Of a stretch of 64,000 bases of DNA, positions 55,416 through 64,000 are shown piece by piece. The position numbers and the translations under genes are program-made. Below the pieces are notes generated by a model. It worked only from the letters and a program-made list of their open reading frames with translations, was not told the DNA's origin and did no database searches. The stretch comes from Megaustenia siamemsis (Eukaryota > Mollusca > Gastropoda > Stylommatophora > Ariophantidae), in assembly GCA_032433765.1 (NCBI GenBank), contig JAVIAB010000124.1, positions 79,078,465 through 79,142,464 on the forward strand, in the 5' to 3' direction. How positions within the stretch are numbered: position 1 is the stretch's first letter; each line of letters starts with the position of its first letter.

Positions 55416-56054
55416 AGCTACAGCTGTGTGGGTTAACAAATGCCAGTTTGTCATGAAGTTTGTCATACATGACACGCTCTCGCAGCAGCACATGAGGTTA
55501 GGATGTCAGCTAACCACTTCTATTTTGCAGTTTCAAGGACAATGACAAATGTTTATTTCTATATTTTGGTGTTTTGTCCATCAGTTGTTAACTTTATGAG
55601 TGTTCCCTAATTGAATTCTATATGTTATTTAGACTTACAGCAATCAATATTGTTTTATTGTTTACTTATTGCCTGTAGCCACAAATTTGTCTGATTGAAT
55701 GTTATAATGAAACAAAAATATATTTTATATTGTTTATTGCTTTCATTTTATCAAATGTGTCAGAATATTTGTTGTGAACTGAAGTTATTTAATATTTTAC
55801 AAAATATGTTACAGCGGCCGACCAAACAATCTTTCATTGATTTCACTAAATTCTCTGAGATTTTAAACCAAACATGAGTTATCATCACTTCTCTTTACAC
55901 AAGATTTGGTGTGGGTATTTTCTGTCCTCTCTGGTTAGTTGAGGATTCTTGCCCTGGTTTGTCTTGTGACATCTTGGATAGTCAACTTGTGTTATATCTT
56001 TAATATCATCTTTTTCTTGGTCACTTCCTCATGATCTGCATCCATTTATTAACT
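55416..56054. other. Intergenic sequence, nothing recognised
   Basis: AT-rich. A 60-codon frame at 55695-55877 has no recognisable domain. Confidence 0.35.
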
Positions 56055-57072
56055 TTCTCTATGTCTCAGAATAGCTCAAGCAAAAGCAGCTTTCCAAAAA
56101 ATGAGGAAGATACTTTGCAATTCATTTTTGACAATTGAAACAAGAAAACGAGTTCTTAAATGTTATGTAGAGCCAGTCTTAACATATGGATGTGAATCAT
56201 GAACAAAAGGACAATAAAACCACTGGAGTCTGTAGAAATGTGGTTTTACAGAAGAATGTTGAGAATATCATTGACAGCTAAGAAGAATAATGAAAAAGTT
56301 CTGAAAGAGGCCAAAGCAAAGAGTGAGCTAATTTCCAATATTAGGAAGAAATAATTATAATTTGTTGGTCATGTAATGAGAAGGGAACAGCTAGAATGTA
56401 TTGTGACAACTGGGAAAATTGAGGGATGAAAAGATAGAGAGAAACAAATAGAAAAGATGGGAGCTGCAATAGCTCAGTGGTTAGTCTACCTATCTTTCGT
56501 TCGCCTTCATTGGCGTGAGTGCATGACATCCTTATTGTTGTAGTGCACCTTTTGGCTGGTTGCCTCCGACTTCAGCACTTAAACTTGCTAGAGCAGACTG
56601 TGGTCTTGCTCGGTTGTAGGAAGGCCTGGTCATTCTTGGTTTTCAGTCCCTGGTGACTGTTAAGCCCCATCCCCACGACAAGGAGCTGGCCTTGATGGGG
56701 TCATTGGTTAGTGAACTGGACTACTAAGGATAAGAGGTTGGGTTTGATCCTGATCGACAGCTTCCAGGTTCATCCAACCTTAATTGGTACCGGATGTTTT
56801 CTGGGAAAGTAAAGTGGCACGAGCGTAATACTGACCACATTACCCCCAAAATCATGTGCCGAAGGTGTGAAAAAATTATTGTCACTAACACCATTACCTG
56901 TCCACTTGACGTGATGGGGCACTTTACTACTTTTTTAGAGAGAAAAGATACCAGACAGCTTAAGAGAATGGTTTTGGCAGAAGGTCAACAACAGAAATGA
57001 TAAATAACTGTCGAGATCAAAAGAAACATGATCACCTATACCAGCAGGAATGGTACTTGATGATGATGATGC
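56055..57072 (+). mobile_element. RTE-like LINE 3' end, interrupted by a SINE, (TGATGA)n tail
   Basis: The copy shows the same order as 11865-12203: ACAGAAGAATGTTGAGAATA, TCCAATATTAGGAAGAAATA and GGGAAAATTGAGGGATGAAA. It is cut at 56458 and resumes at 56941 with AGAAAAGATACCAGACAGCT, ending in TGATGATGATG. Several stops occur. Confidence 0.88.
56459..56940 (+). mobile_element. SINE family I, long (two-part) variant, 9-bp duplication
   Basis: AGAAAAGAT borders it at 56450-56458 and 56941-56949. The first part begins GGGAGCTGCAATAGCTCAGT with an A box, then a foreign 200-bp segment. The second part (from about 56696) restarts as TCATTGGTTAGTGAACTGGA and runs through the usual family body to the end. 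It is nearly twice the length of the standard copies (about 260 bp). Confidence 0.82.
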
Positions 57073-59319
57073 CCTGAATGGTAAAGAATTTTCAGGCATT
57101 CTTTGGAGGTGTTCAAACCATTTCAGTTTGTTTTTGTATGTGGTGCAAGATTAGCTCAATGCCCAAGCATTTCCTTATGTTCTCATTTCACTAAACATGA
57201 GTAATAAGATGTTTTAACTTTCTGAGACCACAAGCCAAATGAAGCAACAGATATGTGAGAATGTTTCTGATCAGAAAAGTTAGAATTGTGTGTTTATCAA
57301 ATTATTTCCAAGGTCTAATTTTTTTTTTTTTTACTGGCTTAAATCCTGGTCCAGACTGTTAATATCCCTTTTTATATTTTTCCATAATTAATCATTTATA
57401 TTTTTCTAGCCTCAAAGTTGCCATAGTTTTACTATTTATATTTCTCTAGTCTCAGTTTTTAACAATTTGTGTACTTTTCTTCTGGATCAAATCATTTTTC
57501 TGAAAGTTTTATCTGAGGATGGATTTGCTCCCATTTTAGGCTCTAATACCTTGATTTACCTAAGCCTAGACTCATTAAAGAAACAAACAAAAGACTAACT
57601 CATATATTTATTTATTTGAATATCAATATATTAATTCAGACTAATTTCTATATTCGAAAATGTGGACCTTGTTTTAAATTTACAAAAACAATATGCATCT
57701 TTCCACTCTGTTAAACCCTTAAGTTTCAAAACAACTGTACCTTGAACTCTTCCCCTTAATATTTATTTCACAGACCTAACCTGTTTAACATTTAGTTGTC
57801 GGCCTAATTCCTGAACATGTTGCTAGTCACATCCAGTTTCCATTTCCACCTTTTGCATGCTTTGGACAATCCCATTATTAAAACCTATTCAGTTACTGTT
57901 ATACCTATGTTTTAACTATCTTAGTCACTATGCTATTACAGCTAATACCCGTTGTTTATTTCACTTGTTTTCTCCAATGAATGGAACTTCACTTATTTAT
58001 GACAACATAAAAATATTCAGAATAATTTCCTATTACACAGAAATATTCCCAGATGTAAACATTTGTTACCATATAAAGTATATATATATATATATATTTA
58101 TTTTTGCATTCTTTATTGTATTCAGAACATCTAACATCCTTTCATTGACATCAAATGTCACTCATTGCTTTCAGTGCTACAATCTTGCCAAAAGTCTTTA
58201 TTCTGGCCAAGCATTTCAATCTCATTATATGAATTGATCTTCATCTCTCTTGTCACTGTCTCTCAAAGTCACCCTCTTTCTTTTTCCTGCTATTTTCCAT
58301 TTTAGTGTTTCCTTTATTAGAACATTTTGGTGTATGTAATGTATACTTCTCTCTCATTTTTATTGTCTTTTTTCCTCACGTGATCAAGGGAAACTGAAGT
58401 GTAATATATCAGTAAAAGAAGTTTGTGTTAGAGTCATCAAAATTGCATAATGGACGAATACATAGGTGCTCCGATATCCTTTGGAGAAAATCCTAGGAGT
58501 GTCCTGGCCCAACTTCGTAGCACGGTCTGGGAAAAGAAGTCTTGAGTACCTTCATTTTCTTCAATGTTCAAGTCTTGTGATCATATGACCTTGACTCTTT
58601 GTTAGGTTTCATGACGGAGGGCTAGGAACAACATCATGACACATAATCAGCTTATCGCATGGTCAGTATTCATATATGCATGTGTGTCCTGATATTTCCT
58701 CTGAAACATGCATTATAGCTGACACATTCCGTCTCTGGCAGGTATTTCAAGTACCAAAATTGTGTGAAATCTCTGGAGTGAAAGGGGACAAATCAAGAAC
58801 AAAGGAAAAACATTTCCAAAAACATTTATTATGTAAAAAGTTACAAAAAAATTTACAACATGTTTTATAATGAATGACAAAATGTACTGACGAGGCACAA
58901 ATGTAATCATGGAGTAAGTAAGAAGAAAGGGACATGAAAGATTGTATAAAATGAACAGTTCAGGAAGTTGCGCCATTTCTAAAGTTCATCAGCAAGAATA
59001 AAATATTAAATAAGATTCTTGTTTATCTGACATGGAACTATCTTTACACAATAGATAAGCGTATTTACATGAAATATGTATTAGATGGCCCACAGTTACC
59101 GCTGGGCTTCAGCATTTGAAAGTAAAGTGGTCATATTTGTTTTTCTAACTTGCAGAGAAAGCTGCTGTGACTGAACAAATTATGGACCAGTTGCCAAGAT
59201 GAGAAAAAGATAGACTGAATAAGCTTGTGCTAATGGTGACATTTAGGATATGAGATACATGTAGGATTTAATACAACATTAGGAGACAAAGTGATAAGGT
59301 CTGGAACAAAAATGATGAG
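57073..59319. other. AT-rich intergenic stretch without recognised genes
   Basis: It holds a (TA)n microsatellite at about 58077-58100 and T runs. A 126-codon frame at 57857-58237 is hydrophobic and low-complexity and has no start context or domain that I can support. Confidence 0.4.
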
Positions 59320-59910
59320 AAGATAGTGGTGAGCCAAGTGTTAAGTTTAGAAGAAAATGGTGAACCAAATGTTAAGTTTAGAAGATAGTGGTGAACCAAG
59401 TGTTAAATTTAGAAGGGAATAGTGAGCCAAATGTTAAGTCTAGAAGAAAATGGTGAGCCAGGTGTTAAATATAGAAGATAGTGGTGAGCCAGGTATTAAA
59501 TATAGAAGATAGTGGTGAGCCATGTGTTAAATATAGAAGGAAGTGGTGAGCTATGTGTTAAGTCTAGAAGAAAGTGGTGAGCTTTGTGTTAAGTCTAGAA
59601 GAAAGTGGTGAGCTTTGTGTTAAGTCTAGAAGAAAGTGGTGAGCTATGTGTTAAGTCTAGAAGAAAGTGGTGAGCTATGTGTTAAGTCTAGAAGAAAGTG
59701 GTGAGCTTTGTGTTAAGTCTAGAAGAAAGTGGTGAGCTTTGTGTTAAGTCTAGAAGGAAGTGGTGAGCTTTGTATTAAGTAAGTCTAAGAGGAAAGTTAA
59801 AACCTTGTAAGTCTAGAAGAAAGTGGTGAGCTTTGTGTTAAGTCTAGAAGAAAGTGGTGAGCTTTGTATTAAGTAAGTCTAAGAGGAAAGTTAAAACCTT
59901 GTAAGTCTAT
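59320..59910. repeat. 31-bp minisatellite, about 18 copies
   Basis: The unit is AGAAGAAAGTGGTGAGCTTT plus GTGTTAAGTCT. A duplicated irregular piece, AAGTAAGTCTAAGAGGAAAG, appears twice near the 3' end, marking a larger duplication inside the array. Confidence 0.95.
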
Positions 59911-60017
59911 GGAAAATAAAAGGTCTTGGCAAGCAGAAAGTTACTGAAAAATTTGCTGTAAAATATTGAACAAATACACTACCTGGTCCTTTAGTAATGA
60001 CATTCTTTCTGAATTAC

Positions 60018-60290
60018 AGTCTTTCATTAATTGATGCTTGCACAGAGAATAAATTATGGAAATGCCAGGATAAAAATATTTGTAGAACTTTGGAAAATAT
60101 CAGGCAAACATCAGTGGACAAAGATGCGACAAAAATGATGGCACTGGATAGGATACACACTGTGGAAGATGAGATTATTACAGACCCTTTTTGAAATTCC
60201 CAGGCAGAAGACAAGGGGAAGACCAATGTATGTTCGGAGAAAAGAGGATGAGACAGAGATGAAGAGGATGGAACATCCACTTTTCTACTA
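60018..60290 (+). mobile_element. LINE C-terminal fragment
   Basis: It reads 'LIDACTENKLWKCQDKN', 'NIRQTSVDKDATKMMALDRI' and 'ITDPFWNSQAED', matching the family at 43205 and 35150. Frame and key residues have decayed. Confidence 0.72.
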
Positions 60291-60624
60291 ACGTACATCG
60301 ACTGTGTCTTCCTACCTCCTTAGCTTACATGTGATCTCTTGTCGTTGTCTCTGCACCGGCTCTTAAGTAGCTCATGTCTCGACCAATGAAAAACTACCCA
60401 TGTCATTTCCCCAGCCAATGAAATCACTCCTTTGTGATTCTAACCCTTTTCTCATAATCACAAGATTTTCCTATCTCTACTCACCTAAACAACTAGCTCA
60501 TAACTATCCCGTGAATGTCACTTTCCCTAAACACATGATGGTTCTCTCAATTATCCTTACACTATCCACAAATCATTATTTCACTACATCCTTCCTTACA
60601 TTCACTGTTACAGTTATACCTAGT

Positions 60625-61380
60625 GATAAATGTAGTAGAACAGAGAGACCAAGTGATAAATGTAGTAGAACAGAGAGACCAAGTGATAAATGTAGTAGAA
60701 CAGAGAGACCAAGTGATAAATGTAGTAGAACAGAGAGACCAAGTGATAAATGTAGTAGAACAGAGAGACCAAGTGATAAATGTAGTAGAATAGAGAGACC
60801 AGACCAAGTGATAAATGTAGTAGAACAAAGAGGCCAAGTGATAAATGTAGTAGAACAGAGAGAAACCAAGTGATAAATGTAGTAGAACAGAGAGGCCAAG
60901 TGATAAATGTAGTAGAACAGAGAGAAACCAAGTGATAAGTGTAGTAGAACAGAGAGTGACCAAGTGACAAGTGTAGTAGAAAAGAGAGTGACCATGTGAC
61001 ATGTGTAGTAGAAAAGAGAGTGACCAAGTGATAAGTGTAGTAGAACAGAAAGAAACCAAGTAATAAGTGTAGTAGAACAGAGAGTGACTAAGTGATAAGT
61101 GTAGTAGAACAGAGACAGACCAAGTGATAAATGTAGTAGAACAGAGAGTGACCAAGTGATAGGTGTAGTAGAACAGAGAGTGACCAAGTGATAAGTGTAG
61201 TAGAACAGAGAGTGACCAAGTGATAAGTGTAGTAGAAGAGACAGACCAAGTGATAAGTGTAGTAGAACAGAGACAGACCAAGTGATAAGTGTAGTAGAAC
61301 AGAGACAGACCAAGTGATAAGTGTAGTAGAACAGAAACAGACCAAGTGATAAGTATAGTAGAGCAGAGAGAGACCGAATG
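60625..61380. repeat. 30-bp minisatellite, about 24 copies
   Basis: The unit is AGTGATAAATGTAGTAGAAC plus AGAGAGACCA. The first copies are almost identical, and later ones add GTG or ACAG and vary. Its length is a multiple of three, so minus-strand frames of up to 283 codons stay open. These are by-products. Confidence 0.97.
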
Positions 61381-61604
61381 ATAAAGTCAGGCCCAGGACA
61401 ACACACATGCAATAAAATCAAGGACAAAAGAGAAGGTCAGGTGATATGGTTTTGATAAAGTGAGGATTAAGTGATAAATAACTACAGTACAGATGTGTGA
61501 TAAAGAACACAATATCATTAACTGGAATATAATCACAGTGAGATACAAGTTAACTCTGAATAAACCTTCATAAAATTGTTGTCTGATTAATGAATAAGAA
61601 ATTA

Positions 61605-62010
61605 TTCTCTAATTATTCAATTCAATTGCTGTGTTTCTAATTGCCCAATTCAATTGCTGTGTTTCTAATTGCCCAATTCAATTGCTGTGTTTCTAATTGT
61701 CCAATTCAATTGCTGTGTTTCTAATTGCCCAATTCAATTGCTGTGTTTCTAATTGTCCAATTCAATTGCTCTATTTCTAATTGCCCAATTCAATTGCTCT
61801 GTCTCTAATTGCCCAATTCAATTGCTCTGTCTCTAATTGCCCAATTCAATTGCTCTGTTTCTAATTGCCCAATTCAATTGCTGTGTTTCTAATTGCCCAA
61901 TTCAATTGCTGTGTTTCTAATTGCTAAATTCAATTGCTCTGTTTAATAATTGCCCAATTCAATTTCTCTGTTTAATAATTGCCAAATTCAATAGCTCTGT
62001 TTATAATTGT
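61605..62010. repeat. 28-bp minisatellite, about 14 copies
   Basis: The unit is CTAATTGCCCAATTCAATTG plus CTGTGTTT. It contains the palindrome CAATTG and near-palindromic AATTG/CAATT steps. Confidence 0.96.
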
Positions 62011-62552
62011 CACCACTTAATATACAAAAATAGAACTGCATGAACACACTACACTGTAGTCTAAGTATTCAAACTAATTAATTTTGTTTTATTTTTGACT
62101 TTGTTGAGTAGCCTGTAGGACTTTGTTCAGTGCCATGTAATGGTGGCTGTCATTCCCTTTCTTTGGTCTCAATGAAAGAGCCATTTTTCTAATACCTAAG
62201 TGGTAAGCAGTCACAATGATAGTCATCAACATTTTTAATTAAATAGATTGTCAAAAAGCAACAACAAAAAAACAATATAATTTAGTAATATTTTTTCCAC
62301 ATTTTAAGGTATTTTTAGTTAAGTTGTACAAAATGTACAAAACCACCATGATTGTACTCAAACAGTGTCTATTTGTACTTTGATACCTTACTAGGAGGTT
62401 CTCAGTATGTCAGACCTTCAAAGATTCCGGGGATATTTTCAAAAGTTCATTAATACTTCAGTTCTGTGTCTTCTTCTTTTCTTAATTTGCCATTGAGCAT
62501 CAAGGGGACATACAGTTTGTGATCTCATCTGTTGACCTCTCCTGTAGTTATG
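62011..62552. other. Intergenic sequence, nothing recognised
   Basis: AT-rich with no gene. A TTCTTCTTTTCTTAATTTGC tract near 62470 might be an inverted LINE tail. Confidence 0.35.
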
Positions 62553-62690
62553 TTTTTACTAACTATTCCATTAATCTATGTTTTTACTAAATATTCCATT
62601 AATCTATGTTTTTACTAACTATTCCATTAATCTATGTTTTTACTAACTATTCCATTAATCTATGTTTTTACTAAATATTCCATTAATCTA
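62553..62690. repeat. 28-bp minisatellite, 5 copies
   Basis: The unit is TGTTTTTACTAACTATTCCA plus TTAATCTA. Two copies have AAATATT in place of AACTATT. Confidence 0.96.
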
Positions 62691-62854
62691 TCTTTCTTGT
62701 GGTCAGCGTTTGGATCTGGTCATTTCATAGCATCTGTTGAAGGGTCATTGTGTTGTAATTGGATCTTTTTGTTTTATCACAGGACTAAACCATTTTATCT
62801 GTTGTTTCTTTATGTATTCAATGACGGGGATTATTCCTAGCCTTTTTTTTCTTT

Positions 62855-63710
62855 ATTAGCTCTTTGTTTCTGATCTTATTTCTCAGGCTGTTTCATGTGT
62901 CTGACACATTTCATTTTGGTAGTGATTTTCTTGTTATTCTTGAGTCTAGCATCCATTGGTAGCACGTTTGAATGAAAATTGTGTTGTAGAGAGTCTGTTT
63001 CACCTATAGCGTTATACATGTAGTCTTGTTGGACTGTCCGATGATTTGACAAGCTTTGCTGCATCGTGAGTCCATTTTGTATGTCTCTAGACTTCCAAGA
63101 TAATTAAATTCTTCCAACTGCTTTATCTGCTGTCTATTGGTATGCTGATGTTATGTTGTTCATTTCCAGTATTCATTACTTCTGTCTTGTTGATGCTGTT
63201 GTATGTGCATGTATTATTATGCCTATTTAAGTGTTCTTGTAGATCTTTTATTTTTCCATGTATTAGTGCCTGATCATCTGTGAATAGAAGTTCATTAATC
63301 TTGTCTCAGTTGGTTTGGCTGGCTAGCATTTGTAATGCTTGTAATCTTCATAATAAACTATAGGGATAATAGTATACATCCATGTTACTCCTGTTCAAAC
63401 TTTGAAGTGGTTTGTGTAGCCTGCTGCTATTCTGACTGTTATTGATGTAAAGATTTTTACATAGATTGGTTAGATGTTGGCTTTCTCTCTATATTGTTAG
63501 TATCTTCTATAGTTGTTCTCTGTTAACTCTGTCAAATGCTTTTTATTTTCTTGGTCTGTGAAAGTTATATATTGACAGATGGTTGATAACAAGCAATCAG
63601 GATAAGTCAGTAGTTTGGTAAATATTAATGTCTTATACTGGATGCTATTTTTTTTTCAGAAGGTCATTTGAGAGTTGCTCTATAATTGGTAGTCTTTTCT
63701 GTATAATTTT
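62855..63710 (-). mobile_element. Degenerate LINE reverse transcriptase
   Basis: On the minus strand, broken frames give RT landmarks in order: 'LPIIEQLSNDLLKKNSIQYK' (fingers), 'GVTWMYTIIPIVYYEDYKHY' (motif before the palm), an F-(T/A)-D-D-like 'FTDDQALIHGKIKDLQEHLN' and 'SRCSKACQIIGQSNK'. The same family occurs on the plus strand at 25060-25452. It runs close to the window end. Confidence 0.75.
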
Positions 63711-64000
63711 GGCTTATAACTTTTCTACATGGCTGAATACCTCTGAATTACTTGATGCAACAAGCAATTTATGTCATTAGACACCTAGCATCAAGTACCA
63801 ATTGCAGATCTCACAACGTTCCTGCAGGTTAGATCAAACAAACAATATAATGTTCTGAGACACTTGGCATCAATTACCCAATGCAGATCTCACATTGTAC
63901 CATAATACTATAGGCAGATTATGTCGTACTGTGATAAAGCACACTGAAACAATCATTTCACAACAATATCAGCAATATCATTCTAATGCAGATATTTGAT

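Noticed and set aside
4466..56940. Functional tRNA genes at the tRNA-like boxes
   Set aside because: The A and B boxes belong to SINE families with long non-tRNA bodies, A-rich tails and target-site duplications. No cloverleaf with intact acceptor stem is seen.
57857..58237. A 126-codon gene downstream of the LINE/SINE cluster
   Set aside because: It is low-complexity and includes a translated (TA)n run. No splice, start or domain evidence supports it.
60562..61427. Minus-strand open frames up to 283 codons
   Set aside because: They lie wholly in a 30-bp tandem array whose unit length keeps several frames open. The protein would be a short repeat of the same residues in three frames at once.

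Overview
This is a eukaryotic nuclear window. It is AT-rich, introns are large and follow GT-AG rules, and interspersed and tandem repeats are very abundant. The repeat mix (RTE-like and I-like LINEs, several tRNA-derived SINEs, hAT, piggyBac-like, mariner and pogo-like DNA transposons) fits an invertebrate, most likely a lophotrochozoan and perhaps a gastropod mollusc. That placement is inference.

The only host gene I can support is the 3' part of a Golgi-type alpha-mannosidase II (MAN2A family, GH38) on the plus strand. Thirteen exons between 3614 and 44792 join in one frame with no stop. Their phases match and they sum to 2019 bp, or 672 residues plus a stop. They cover the end of the catalytic domain, the zinc-site motif QHHDA, the middle domain and the C-terminal beta domains, and end at TAG 44790-44792. 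The 5' exons lie outside the window.

The introns and the roughly 19 kb 3' flank are mostly repeats. (1) At least 22 minisatellite arrays with 14-70 bp units total about 11.7 kb. (2) LINE fragments fall into two large groups by their 3' tail, (TGATGA)n or (GATA)n, plus several other families. (3) Several tRNA-like SINE families are present, some nested in other elements with clear target-site duplications. (4) DNA transposons include a 2.03 kb hAT inserted in a minisatellite (8-bp duplication), a piggyBac-like TTAA element inside a LINE, and a pogo-like element with TA duplications that contains two mariner-superfamily transposases and a SINE.

The most striking observation is at exon 9 of the mannosidase gene. 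A 5'-truncated I-like LINE with an open RT-RNase H frame lies between two identical 170-bp direct repeats that carry most of the exon and its 5' splice site. This looks like a very recent insertion with an unusually long target-site duplication, which partly duplicated a coding exon. Other notable points are minisatellites that grew out of LINE or SINE sequence, a minisatellite carrying a 5' splice-site-like motif in each unit directly before an exon, a four-level nest of elements at 50.2-53.1 kb, and a SINE whose 3' end and (GATA)n tail resemble those of a LINE family.
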